Assembly (NCBI GenBank): GCA_035771175.1
Contig: CM069589.1
Span: forward strand, 31,111,701 to 31,175,700
DNA length: 64,000 nucleotides
Direction of reading: 5' to 3'
Source of the DNA: Paratinospora sagittata
Taxonomy: Eukaryota; Streptophyta; Magnoliopsida; Ranunculales; Menispermaceae
The notes under the pieces were generated by a model. The model made no database searches. It was not told the origin of the DNA and saw nothing but the letters and a program-made list of their open reading frames with translations. Shown here piece after piece: positions 42,411-54,238 of this stretch. Made by a program: the position numbers and the translations under genes. Position 1 is the stretch's first letter; each line of letters starts with the position of its first letter.

Positions 42411-44268
42411 AGTCTAGGTGTCCTAATCTAGATTGCTTTGGTTAGGAGTTTTTGTGCATATGGTTTGTTTCATTTTTGTCTAGGATCTCTGGGATACTTA
42501 CGTATTTGTTTAGGATTTTTGTCTATGTATGTGATGTTCATGTGCTTGTTTGAATTGATTTGATAGTGTGCTTGATATATGAATGGCTTGACATGTATCT
42601 GGAGATTGATTTTTTTTTTGGTATGCTTATGTGCCACATGACAGGATAGGTCACGGTCTTTTGGTATTCGTTGAGTATGTGTGTCTTGATAATATGTATG
42701 GATGGTTTTATCATTGATGTATAGAACTTAATGTAGTTAACTTGTAACATTAATGAATGACTTTGCTCCTTTGAATGTGTAAATTTCTTTTTCCATCTAG
42801 TATTTTTGAGCATGATGCACGTAAATCTTTATATATATTCTCATGCTAGGGATTAGAAAATGAATGCAATATGTATGGTCTTCATATGCAAATTTTCTAA
42901 GTTAAACATATTGCCCATTCTAGGATATAATAGGCCTGCATTTTCAAAACTTCTCTTTATGAATGCCTATATATCTATGAGCTTGATACATTTTTGAGCA
43001 AATGTATTTTGAAAATCAAAATGGTTCAAAGTCATGACATTCTTATCATCTTCAAAACCATTTTGAATATCACATATCCATTGATGCACACATTTCATGA
43101 AAATCTTTTGGTATTTATGTAAAACATGCATAGCTAGGCCTTGCATCATATTTATTTTGCCTATGCTATCTCATTCATGTTATGATCATGCTTGTCCTAG
43201 ACCTTGTAAAATCTCTTCACATGCATGATTCATATACATATACGTTATTCAATACTCTATGCCTCATGTAGCATATTCCTTAGATGAATCATTTTGCAAC
43301 TTTTCTATAGGCCATGTCTGCATAATCTCATATTTTTTACATATGCCTAACATCTTGGAAAGACCTTGCTTATGACCATACTACTTATATTTAGGCATTG
43401 CCTTTTCTTATTCACTTGATTTTGATGCATGGATTGAATCTTATAATTATTTATGCATCAAATGCTTTGGATTTAGAATTCTAATGAATGTTGTGAGCTT
43501 TAAATTTACTTTTTGCATCTCATTAGAATCATGCATGCTAGGCCATTTATTAATTAAGATTCTCTTTGCTTAGCGTATGAAATATAGTATATACTATTGG
43601 TTAATTGATCACTCCATGATATAGCATATCCTTATTTTAGGCTTCACTTCAGAATTAAAATCTTGCTCATGCCTAAATATCATGAGAATAGATTGCTTGT
43701 GCTTCAATTCTTCATGAATTAACCATTGCTTGGCAATTTATCTCATGTATATATGTTTGGATGCCTTGGACAACATTCATATCTCATATGCTTCAATATG
43801 TTCCTAAAATTGGTTAGACCATGCACCTTCAAAATACTTATATAACTAACTTGTTTTTCTCATTGCCTCATTACCATTACATTTCTCCCTGTGCTTCTCA
43901 TTCTTGATTCTCATGATGTGTCTTATGATATGGCATCATCTATGTGTTCATGTGTACTTCATCTTGATTGTATATCATGCATCCTCTTGAGTATTGAATG
44001 CATAGATTTAGGGGGAGTCTCCATCTCTTTTTGAAAGGGGGAGTTCTTGTGTTTTGATGCTATGTCCTAGGTACTTCTCTATGGGAATTTGGAAAATTCT
44101 TAGTTCCTTTTTTATGATATCAAAAGGGGGATAAAGAGTTAGAATCTTGATAAACAACACTATATTGGCTTGATTTATGCCATAGCATTTGATTTTCATA
44201 CTTCATCATATATATGTTATGTATTGCTAAATTGTTTTGTTTATCAAGTTTATATTGTTTGTCATCAT
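42411..44268 (+). mobile_element. Family C-type 3' interior
   Basis: AT-rich DNA without ORFs, rich in CATATGC, ATGCATG and GGCATAG words as in family B. The last 200 bp (GATATCAAAAGGGGGATAAAGA, GTTTATCAAG) match the family B interior next to its polypurine tract. It is probably the right half of the element begun at 11559, split by later insertions, or a separate copy. Confidence 0.6.
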
Positions 44269-44283
44269 AAAAAAGGGGGAGAT
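44269..44283 (+). other. Polypurine tract of family C
   Basis: AAAAAAGGGGGAGAT directly before TGTTGGCC, the start of the LTR. Same sequence as the family B tract. Confidence 0.85.
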
Positions 44284-45843
44284 TGTTGGCCTAAGTGGTT
44301 TTTCACTTAAAATTTTCCTAAGTATTTTGATGCTAACAAACAATATAATTATGGTGTTAATGGTTGTATAGAGTATATTTCAGCACCAAAGATTAAGATT
44401 AAGGCTAATACATGACTCAAGCAAATGACCACTTAGTGAAAGGCAAAACTGAAGCTTAGGATCAAGGATGGTCAACATAAGAAAAGTTGAAGTCAACCAT
44501 AGATCAAAGCAAATAGACTGTAATAATATTTCATTTTGTAGTTGTTTTAGATTTTCTTAAGTTGTAGGTTTCTTCCTTATTTGATCAACCACTCATGTTT
44601 GATAGGTTTTTCTCGAGACTTTTCGTATTTGGTTTTTCGATTTCTTGAATTAATGAATTTTCGATTATGATCATAAATGTTTTCTCATTATATTTATCTT
44701 AAAATGATCATATTGCATGTCTTTGAAAATGAATCTCGTATGTATGCTTATTTTCAAAGAACTCACTCCATGATATTTTCTTTCAAGGTTTTAAGTCTTT
44801 GAATCTATTTGATGATTTGATGGCGTACCGAATGGTTTTCATCGTTTTATCGATCACGGAGCTTAAACATGTTCAAGAATAGTATTCTTGACATGTATAT
44901 GTTTTCCAAGAACCCGTGGAATGCATTCCTACTTTGTGGAACACACTCCAATAGCAAAAACGCATCTCATTTTCCTCAGACAAGCTGAAACGAACTCCAA
45001 CAGGGAGAAACACGTTCTCTCGGGGTCTGGCGAAACACGTTTCACTCAAAGTGAAACGCGTTCCAACTGTTCAAATCTCATTTTGATATGTTTTTGCCTC
45101 AGGTTCACTGAAACGCGTTCCAGCTAGGTTGACAAAAATCAGTGTTTTTGTCTCAGGTCTCGTGAAACGCGTTTCAGCCAATGTATGGAAATATGATGAT
45201 TTCTCTCGGGTGCCCTGAAGCGCACTCCAGTTTTCTGAAATGCACTCCAGCTTGAATTTTCCATATTTGCTCTTTTTCGAGTTTTAAACTTAAGCAACCA
45301 TTGCAAGCCTTTGATTTCACTAATGCAAGATTAAAACTTCTAATCCTAGCCATTCAAAATAAGTTTAGGGTTATGAAACTTGGTTTGCTATAAAAACAAT
45401 CATTAACTTTTATTTTAAATATCAAGAAATTTTATTATCATTCTCCAATATCTTTCTCTGCAACTGAGCCAAAAAGGAGGCAGCCGCCAACCATTGGAGA
45501 ACATGTGCACTTCATTATTTTCTATAAAGGTTCTGATCATACACTCTTTGTTAAAGTCGATCACGATCACGAGCTTCATTACATAACTTGTTTTTAGATC
45601 GAACCGAGGAGATTTTCTTTGTACTATTTTCAGTTGTGCATTACTTTCAAACTCATGGCTGTTTAATCTGAAAGAAATCATTATGCTCTGTAAGTGTTTC
45701 GAGGTTTGTTCGGTAAGGAACAATCGCTCTTGATCCTCATTGTTTTTGAGGTTATTTGTACTTTTGTGCTTCATTGTACTTGTTCTAAGTGTTTAGAACA
45801 AGATAATCATTTCTTAGTTACTCTTCCTGATTTGTTTCTAGTA
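44284..45843 (+). repeat. Family C 3' LTR, right end missing
   Basis: It aligns with 11559-13161 along 1.56 kb and stops at TTTCTAGTA, where a Gypsy LTR begins. The box array (44916-45252) keeps more intact ACGCGT cores than the 5' LTR. The hairpin array is beyond the break, so absent. Confidence 0.88.
44916..45252 (+). repeat. Array of GAAACGCGTTCC boxes in family C U3 (3' copy)
   Basis: About ten boxes. GTGAAACGCGTTCCA, CTGAAACGCGTTCCAGC and GTGAAACGCGTTTCAGC in the middle are near-perfect palindromes around ACGCGT; flanking ones are decayed (CTGAAATGCACTCCAGC). Confidence 0.75.
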
Positions 45844-47208
45844 GACAATTCCCAAGTCAATTTGATCAATTGACTTGGTTTAGGTCAAAAGCCCCAATTT
45901 TGGGCAAAATCCCAAAATCAAGCCCTAGGCCGATTTTACACTACAACTAGGGTTTTCAATGGGTAAAAATACTGAACACCTCCATCAATCAACTAGAATC
46001 AGCCATTTATTCAACATAGTTGACATGTAAGTCCAAAGAAAAATCCTAAGTTCATTTTCTAGGGTTTAGGGCCTTTACACATAACCCCTCCAATTTCTTG
46101 CTAGAAATTGGGGAAAATGGTGTCATTGGGCTCCAAATCACCTTAGAAACTCAAATCCCTAGCTTACAACTCGTCCTTAAGAGTTTCACATGAAACCCTA
46201 ACTCCATGCACCACCAAAAATGTGGTGAAATGCTTGAGAAATGCTCATGGAGTGTAGATCTAGGTCAAGGAAGGTTGCTTCTATCATAAGCAAGCTCAAA
46301 AGAGCAAAAATCAACCAACCATAGGTTAGGGAACACCCAAAACCGTGACCCATGGAGAAAACTACACCATTAGAAAGCTTAGTCTCACCTTCAATGGTGA
46401 TTTCATGGAAAGAAATGGAGAAAAACACTCACCTTGGGGTGTAGATGGTGAAGATTTCCCTTAGAATCCTTAGTTTTCCTCCCTTCTTCCTTCTCCAACT
46501 CGTCCTTAGCTCATATGGGAAAAGTAGTAACCTTTCCCCCCTTTTAAAACATTGGAAATGGCCATTTTTCACCCAAAACCGTGCCCAGAAAATGGATCAG
46601 CGCGCTCATCCCGCCTAGGAACGCGCTTGAGCACGCTACTCTTTCACCAAGAGCACCTAAACTTCGTTTCACCACTACGCGCTCAATACTCATCGGATGT
46701 TCGAGTATGACCAGTCGTTTCCTATGTAAAAACACGTTCCAGAGTCATTTCTAATATCCCCAGGTCAGTGTGATGCACCAATAATTAATTATCATATAAT
46801 CAACACATATACACCACATATTCCAATATAATTATCATATTTACCATGTGTTGAGATACAACCTTCCCATATATCAAAGGTGCATTAAATGAGGACATTT
46901 AATGTGGTCTTTTCAACAAGTCAAAAGTCAAGATGATGACTTGTTCAACAAGTTACTTATTTGAAGCTTCTCCAACAAGCCACTCACAATAGTATTAATA
47001 TGGCAAATGATATTAATAAAATAATAACACCACCAATAATATTTTTTATAATAACACCACCACCACTAATAATACTTTCTTTTATATAAGCAATAATCAC
47101 ACATCAAACATCAAACACATAAACATACACACCAAGGCAAGCACATAGAGTTTGGGCAAAAATGCAAATGGGTTATGAGCAAGATGAAATGATTTCTAGG
47201 GTGCTACA
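45844..47208 (-). repeat. Gypsy-type LTR E1, minus strand, truncated
   Basis: On the minus strand it starts TGTAGCACCC at 47208 and runs leftwards to a break at 45844 with family C. Its R/U5 part (the CTCCATTTC.TTCATG region and TTGACTTGGG..TTG near 45850-45890) resembles 49310-49920 of LTR E2. A cluster of CGCG boxes lies at 46596-46690 (AGCGCGCT, GAACGCGCTT, CTACGCGCT). A 76-codon ORF inside it is random. Confidence 0.65.
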
Positions 47209-48681
47209 AAAGTATTCATAGCTTGGGCCGACCCCAGCAGGAGAGTTCAGTGAGATATAGTGGACCACAGACAGTCGGGGCAGAGTCACAGGCTGTATCT
47301 TCGGCACCCAGAGCGTCGAGACCAATAGTTTGTTTTGGTTGCAGAGTTCAGGGGCACAAGAGGAATTAGTTTCCTTGGAAGGCGTCTATTGGTCAATTCA
47401 GTCCTATGCCAGTTCCTACCAGAGAACAGGCCAAAGCTGTGACACGGGCAGATCCAGAGGCTAGCAAGCAGTTGATTGAAGGTACAATCAACATTTGTGA
47501 TACTATGATGTATGTTTTGATTGATGTTGGTTCTACTCTGTCATTTATTTCTGGTAGTGTGGCAGATAGATTGAGATTATCTCCTGTTAGGACCAGTACT
47601 CCGTTGATTTTGAGTAAGATAGCGAGGGAAAAGATTTACCCTAACATGGTATGTGTGGGATGCATAATTAGATTCGTGGACCATGAGATGATTGTTGACC
47701 TTAGAGTCTTAGAATTCCTCGAGTTCGATGCCATATTGGGTATGGATTAGCTGGCAACGTATCACGTTCATATTAATTACTTTGGTAAGAGAGTTGTCTT
47801 TCAAATACCCAGGCAGCTAGTCTTTGTTTATCGAGGCAGGACTGCATCTAAACCACCTACCCAAGGTAGATTAGCCACTGATGATGAGGTTACTACAATA
47901 ACCAGTTTGAGGCCAGTGGATGATATGGGACAGGGCGTTCAGCTAGCAGACATTCCTGTGGTCTGTGAGTACCAGAGGTTTTTCCTGAAGAGTTACCTGG
48001 CTTACCGCCTAAGCGAGAGGTAGACTTTATCATTGAGCTAATGCCCGGGACAAAACCCATTTCCATTCCACCTTACCGAATGACACCAAAAGAGTTGAAT
48101 GAATTCAGAGCCTAGCTTGATGAGTTGATGGGCAAAGGTTTCATTTCCACTAGTATGTCACATTGGGGAGCACCTGTGTTGTTCGTTAAGAAGAAGGACG
48201 AGAGTCTCAGATTGTGCATAGACTACTGTCAGTTGAACAAGGTGACTGTGAAGAACAAGTATCCTCTTCCACACATTGATGACTTGTTTGATCAATTGAT
48301 TGGAGCCAAGTTCTTTTTGAAGATTGACTTGAGGTCTGGGTACCATTAGTTGAGGATTAGGGATGAGGATGTGCCAAAGACTGCTTTTCGGACGACATAT
48401 GGACATTATGAGTTCTTGGTGACGCTCTTCGGGTTGACTAACGCACCAGCTATGTTCATGGATCTGATGCAGAGGGTATTCAGACAGTATCTCGACCAGT
48501 TTATTATAGTCTTTTGTTGATGATATCCTAGTCTACTCTTAGACTAGGGATGATCATGAGCGTCACCTCAGAGTTACATTACAGACATTGTTGGAGCATA
48601 GGCTGTATGCCAAGCTTAGCAAGTGTGATTTTTGGATGACCGAGGTGAAATCCTTGGGTCATGTGGTTAGTGCGGAAGGTA
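47209..48681 (+). pseudogene. Ty3/Gypsy gag end, protease and RT fragment
   Basis: A zinc-knuckle remnant VCFGCRVQGHKRN (47329-47370) lacks the last Cys because of a stop. Protease follows (47406-47750): MMYVLIDVGSTLSFISG, where the active-site triad is DVG and not DSG, and FDAILGMD then TAG. RT starts [33 protein letters not shown] (48125), [10 protein letters not shown], a stop, then [28 protein letters not shown]. One extra base before DDILVYS (about 48515) breaks the catalytic loop. The fragment ends at KSLGHVVSAEG, where LTR E2 begins. RNase H and integrase are absent. It is a chromovirus-like Gypsy relic, different from the Tekay copy at 15264. Confidence 0.82.
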
Positions 48682-51147
48682 TGTAGCACCCATACCTTTA
48701 AATGACGTCATTTTGACCCATAGTGTACCCATAGAGTACTCGTATACGTATTCGTATAATCTTAGGTCCGTGGAACGTAGGATCGAGTGTCTGTGCATGA
48801 TCTTAGGTCATAAAGAGTGCACATGAAGTTTTGGAACCATCGAAGACCCGTTCGATGTCGAAATATGTCGAAAACGGTATTTTGGATTCAGTGAAGCTCG
48901 CTCTATGGAGGAAGAAATTTTTGTCATCGATTGCATCAATGAATTGATCTCCTAGATTCGTGGTCCGATTTAGCTAAAATTTTATCAGATTATTCGTCTC
49001 TGATAGATCTTCATTATGAACGGTGAAGATCTTGATCGGAGTTATCAACTGTGAGTTATAAGACTCCAAATACTATTTTTTGGATTTACGAGCAATTTTG
49101 ATCAAAAGGTTGGATCTCGCAATCCCACCGTTGGATTGCAAACTTATGAATGGTTAAGATGTTAAATTGATGAGTAGTTTTCAAGAAATTAATTATTTAA
49201 GTGCAAGTAATTGCAGCAGGAAACTGTTCTTTTTATTGAAGTGTATTTTTTCATGTGGGCCCAAAATACTTCTTTAAAAGCCACTTTGGACGTGGGTTGC
49301 TCATTTTTACACTTTGAAGAAAGGGAAGAGAGCTAGGAGAAGGGGAAAAGAAGAGGAGAAGAGAAAGGAGAGAGGAGGCTTGGATTTTGGTGCTCTCATG
49401 CCCAAAATTCCTCCAAGGTATATCATTTTCTCTCATTTTCTTCATTTTATCTCTTTCATGTGTGTTTGCAAGCTTAATTTTGACCTAGGGTTGTATGAAT
49501 CCCAGAATTTAAGGGAGTGGTGGGAAAACCAATGTTGGACTTAGGCTTTGATTTTGAGATATGTTAATCTAGATGGCATGGTGAGTCTTTAAATAGTAAA
49601 ACCCTCAATTTCTAACAAGAAATTGGTGGGGTTTCATGGTTTTGACCTAAACTAGAAATTTAGACCTAAGGTTTACTATTCAAATTACATGTGATTTATG
49701 ATGAATGCGTGGGTAATTGTGGATGTATGGCACTCCAAATTACTGATTTTGATTAGTTGATACCCTATGGTAGAGTAATCTTGACCTAGGCTATGTGATT
49801 TGGCAATTTTCATGTGATTTGGGGATTTGGATGTGATTTGGGGATTTTTGCTCAAATTGGGGCTTTTGACCCAAATCAAGTCAATTGATAAAATTGACTT
49901 GGGGATTGTTTAATTGGACCCAAATTTAGTAGAATCATGGGTTTAGAATGTTTGAACCTATGTTGAATTGGTAAGACTTAGTTTATTTTGACTTTATGTT
50001 TTGTATTGGCCTAAATTGGGGATTTTGACCAAGACTTAGTCAATTGATGAAATTGACTTGATGTATAGTCTAATTGACCCTAATTATGATTGAATGTCAC
50101 GTATATTGGTGGTTGGATCATGGGATCAACCTATTACATTCAATTGTCAATCTTGGTTTAATTTGAGTTTAAATGATCAAATTGGGCAATGTGGAAGTTG
50201 GCTCAAGGGGGGTAACCAACTTAGAATCTAATTGACTTTTGATTTGGGTTTAAGCATGGGTTTTTGGCACACTTATAGGCTGATTTTCAGTTTGTGTAAA
50301 CCATGTTATTTTCAGGGTTTTGTGATTGATCTAGAACCCATATAGTCAATTGGAGAGTTGGATTGGAATTGGATTGGCTAGACTTAGCCAATCAAGTGTG
50401 GGTGTTCTTTTACTTTTGGATTATTTATATGTGGCATTGTAGTATAAAAATGTTTGAAATGCTTATGTATTATGGTATGCATGTTTTAATATTTCATGAA
50501 ATATATTTGAGCATAGTTAGTAGGATGGCAATTTGGGTTGAGGCTCCTAGTTGGGGTGTCTTTTTTGGGAATTCTCGTAAGTCTAGCGGCGATCCTAGTT
50601 GTGTACCTGGCAAAAGGTTTTATGGCTTGTGTATAGGTAGGTTAGCTTAGGCTAATCCTATGTGCTGCACAACCCCAAAAATTCTATTAGAATACGAGTA
50701 TTGTGTGTGTGTTCAGGTGTTGTGTGTCGCGCACCAACCTTTTGATCCCCGTACTCAAAAGATGTTAGGATTGCATGTGCATGATTACAAATGATATGCA
50801 TTATCTTACATATGACATGATACATTTATGTTACCATGTATGTAATCTTATTTCATCATCATGATCTTGCCATGTTTTTATAAATGAACGTATATGCCAC
50901 TTGTAAATGATATTCATTGAGCTTGCTGTAGCTCACACCTCACCCTTTTTCTTTCAGGATCTGATAGAAAGGGGAAAGGAAAGGCTTGACAGCGGAGCGT
51001 CCCTTGATTTTGATTGATGCTGGTGTTGTACATTTATTTTTGTATTTTGATATTATGTACATGATAATACCTAGTATTTGTATATTTAATACACAAATGG
51101 GATGTGTTGGGTTGTATTATTTTGTGGACTTTGGCATTTTATTTTTG
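48682..51147 (+). repeat. Gypsy-type LTR E2, plus strand
   Basis: It starts TGTAGCACCC, like E1, but with different U3 sequence. A purine-rich GAAGAAAGGGAAGAGAG stretch (49314-49375), a TTGACTTGGGGATTG stretch (49893) and GAGCTTGCTGTAGCTCACACC (50919-50939) are typical of long Gypsy LTRs. The right end is not clear; the sequence passes into a Copia LTR tail at about 51148. A 2.4 kb length suggests either a long LTR or an LTR plus unrecognised DNA. No ORF here is credible. Confidence 0.55.
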
Positions 51148-51415
51148 GTAAAGATAACTCACACCTGTGAAGTGAGCTTGTAATCGGTTTGATCCTCACC
51201 CTCGACATAGGATTCTTAGTGGGAAGTTTAAGAAAATCTTGATCTGGGAGATCAAGTTGTGGATGTAGGCCTTGTATCAAACCACGTTAAATCTTGTGTG
51301 CACTTATCTCTTGTTCTTTGCTTTCTTTATCTGTTGTTTTTCATTATTTTTGAAAGGTTAAAAGCCTCGCAACAAGTGCAATTCGCCCCCCTTTGGACTC
51401 ATATTTGGGCCAACA
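51148..51415 (+). repeat. U5 end of a Copia1-type LTR
   Basis: It matches the minus strand of 5723-6000. It has CTCAC..GTGAG hairpin arms around ACCTGTGAA (51159-51177), GATCCTCACCCTCGA, then CTTGATC/GATCAAG (51238-51256), AAACCACGTTAAATC, and an end in TTGGGCCAACA (51415). No primer-binding site follows, so it is the right end of a solo LTR or 3' LTR whose left side is lost. Confidence 0.8.
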
Positions 51416-51725
51416 AAAATGATGCACAACATGGTCCAAGGCAAATCCGTGATGATGATGGCATGAGAAAAGTTCAAGATGATATTTGTTATGCTATATG
51501 GAACAATATTAGATATCAATCTTTGTGGAAATATGACAAAGTAGTTAATAAAATTTATTTGTGTTCATTCAATTAAATACTATAATATACTTAAATATCA
51601 AATATTACATTTACATCAAATATAATGTGTATATATATATATAGTTCACATTATAATAAAAACTATGAATTGTTATTGACACATAGATTAAAATATTAGA
51701 ATATATGTACAAATATTATATTTAA
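51416..51725. other. No recognisable gene
   Basis: AT-rich flank of the LTR. A plus-strand frame from the LTR continues to 51576 (RDDDGMRKVQDDICYAIWNN), which could be a relic of a DNA transposase, but I cannot assign it. Confidence 0.4.
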
Positions 51726-53450
51726 TATATATATATATACTAGTCAATTGCACGCGTGTTGCACATGAAAAAAAACCATCAGTTTAGATAATTTTTTGAA
51801 TTACAATGTTTTTTTATTTTTTATTTTTCATGTAAGAGTTAGTCTTTGTTTTTTTCCACCAGGTAGGGAACCATCAACTTTATATTGGCAAAACAAAAAT
51901 TTTAAGATGACATAACAAAATCCCAATCCTGGAATCCTAAACAAAAAACCTTAGTATTGAAGTATTTTTTTTTTCAAAGAAGAAAAACCCAAAACATCAT
52001 TATCTAATACTTGTCAATGTAAATTTGAAATATGTAAATCAATGAAATAAATAAAGAAAAAACGTGAAAACCATGGTCAATTAGTAATCTGAGTGGAACT
52101 ATAAAAGAGGGATCTAGTTTCTTTCCAGTTTAATCAAACCCAAAAATTTAAATGACTAAATGGAATGTCATTAATTGGAGTTATTAAATAAATACAAATT
52201 ACCTACAAAACTAAAACTAACACAAATGCTTAAGAAATTAATAATACGACTTGTTCAACCTAGTATCTGTGACACATCAAAAACATCAAATATGATAACA
52301 AATAAAAACCAACCCATATCTAATAACTTTAAATAAAACTTAATTTTTTTTCACCATTTAAGTAGCGTTCTTGTTTTTCTTGCTCTTTCAATGAGGCAGG
52401 GATCAATGGGTTGGAGAGGCGGTCGCTGCATGGCGGGGTATGGATGTCGTTGGTTATTCTGCATCTTGGTAAACTATATATCTTTTGTTTAGAGCAGGTT
52501 GCACTGTGCATCTATTGATCTGCCAAATGGCACTGCTTAAAAACAAAAAAGTTAAAATAAAGATAAGAATTCAAGGCATTAAAAATTACATAATTTTTAC
52601 TATTAACAGAGTAAATTAAGTTCTGATGACAAAAAAAAATAGAGAATTTAAGAATTTTAGATTAGTTACCTACTTTTTGAATTGAGTTCCGTTGACAAAG
52701 AGATTTCTCACTTCGGTTAAAAGAAACCGGAAGATGTGAGAAGTTTTGTTTTCATTCCACATTTTTCAGTTATATAAGTTATTAGAATCTGAATTGATGT
52801 GTATACTGCTCTCAAAAAATATTAAAAGATAGGCTTACATTTTGAAATTGCTTAGTTACCCTTTTATTGATGTTACAACTGAATGGAAAAAACAAAATTT
52901 TTAGTAAGTAAAGAAAGGGCCTTATATGGATTATACATAAAAAGGTTTTACCATGAAAAGTTTTCAAATATTTATATATATATACTAGTTGACGTGCACG
53001 TAAAATATAAAATCTACAGAAAAAAAAATAATGATCCTCAAGATGCAACACGCGATTTATTAAAGAAAAAAGAAAAAAAAGAAAGGTAACAGTAAAATAA
53101 CTAAGGCAAGAAATTGAGGTTACCGATCAAAACTTATTGAATTTGTTGGTGGGAAATAAAACAAAATCTATGGGATGTAATTTTAGAATAGAAGATGTGT
53201 AGATGTTTAAGAGGAAGAAAGCAAAGAAACTGACAAGGACGACGGTTTTCTAACCGTTTCCACACGTCTCTTATTTAGAGAGATTAGAGAGTCTCAAAGT
53301 TGAATTTCAACTATTAATGTTAAATTACTTACATGCCCTTAAAATTATAAAATTAAAAGGTGTATAATTATTAAACTTTTAAGAGATGAAGGGGCACTTT
53401 TGACATTTATTGTAAAGTGATTGACCCTATATATAGATATAGTATAAATA
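51726..53450. repeat. Possible nested DNA-transposon remnants
   Basis: Two starts share the phrase TATATATATACTAGT, followed by a G/C-containing tract (51726-51760, CAATTGCACGCGTGTTGCAC; 52971-52996, TGACGTGCACGT). A likely common right end has AGGGGCACTTTTGACATTTATT and CTATATATAGATATAGTATA (53390-53450). This resembles the paired ends of a small repeat family with one copy inside another. There is no transposase and no clean target duplication. Confidence 0.35.
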
Positions 53451-54018
53451 TACATATCAAAGGATAATATAGTCTTTTTTTAATTAGTGAAACAAATAAC
53501 AATTTGACATTGTAAGCACTTTTTTAAAATATTTGTCAAACGGGTTGAAATTATATTTTCATAAACACTTTTAAAAAAAATAAAAGTTATAAATAGAATC
53601 TGTCCCAAAATAGGCATGTAACCCATTATATTTGAGAAATCATGGAGTGTTTGCTCTGTTTGTTTTGAAATCTGAAGAGAAGTGAGTGAGTAGGTATCCT
53701 ATGATACGAGAAAACGTTGGCTATTTTTTGGAGACAAAAATAAATTTAATTATGAATCAAACTGATTTACCCTTTATAATACATTGACTATCAATGGAAT
53801 GAATTGAGTTGTATAAGATCAAGAACAACTTTGGAAATATATTAAAAATGTGAAAAGTGAAAAGATTTTTTTATTATAATAAAATAGATAGAAATAGCAT
53901 AGATATAGATAATTAATGATGCAATGAGAGCCATTTAAACTAAAGGAATGTTGAAGCACAATATTACAAACTCATAACTAAATTGAAACATGGAAAAAAA
54001 AAAAAACAATTCTAACGC
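53451..54018. other. Upstream region of the host gene
   Basis: AT-rich, no ORF. It lies directly before the CT-rich segment at 54019, so it may contain the core promoter; I see no convincing TATA box at a fixed distance. Confidence 0.35.
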
Positions 54019-54238
54019 TTGACCTTGAATTTCCCTTCCTTCTCTTTCGTTCTCCTGCTGCTTCAAACCGCCAAACCCCTTTTCCGCCAGGCCGTCTTGA
54101 AGCTCGCTGCTGCAATCCTCTCCGCCAAGGGTAAGGGTTATCGTCGTCACCGTTGCCGTCTCAACGCAAAAACTTCTCCCTCTCCGGGTCTCGCCTCAGG
54201 TTGCCGCTTCGTGCTCGCCACTGATCGATCTAGGTCAG
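54019..54238 (+). other. Candidate non-coding first exon (5'UTR) of the host gene
   Basis: A sudden GC-rich, CT-rich stretch (TTCCCTTCCTTCTCTTTCG, then CCGCC and CGTCGTC) in AT-rich DNA, as in plant 5' leaders. It ends at AG|GTCAGT (54238/54239), a good donor; GTCAGG at 54234 is an alternative. No ATG-initiated long frame runs through it. It is assigned to the gene at 57838 because it is the only such island upstream on the same strand and a good acceptor lies just before that coding exon. cDNA support is not available to me. Confidence 0.45.

Noticed and set aside
11559..45843. Family C LTRs at 11559 and 44284 as certain ends of one element
   Set aside because: Possible, but the right LTR is truncated so no target duplication can be tested, and unrelated DNA (29692-30550) lies between; kept as two parts of one family.
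46198..46428. Minus-strand ORF with a hydrophobic stretch (possible membrane protein)
   Set aside because: It lies inside Gypsy LTR E1; the frame has no homologue in E2.
51259..51576. 105-codon plus-strand ORF
   Set aside because: Its first half is LTR U5 and it runs over the LTR end; no start context or domain supports it as a gene.
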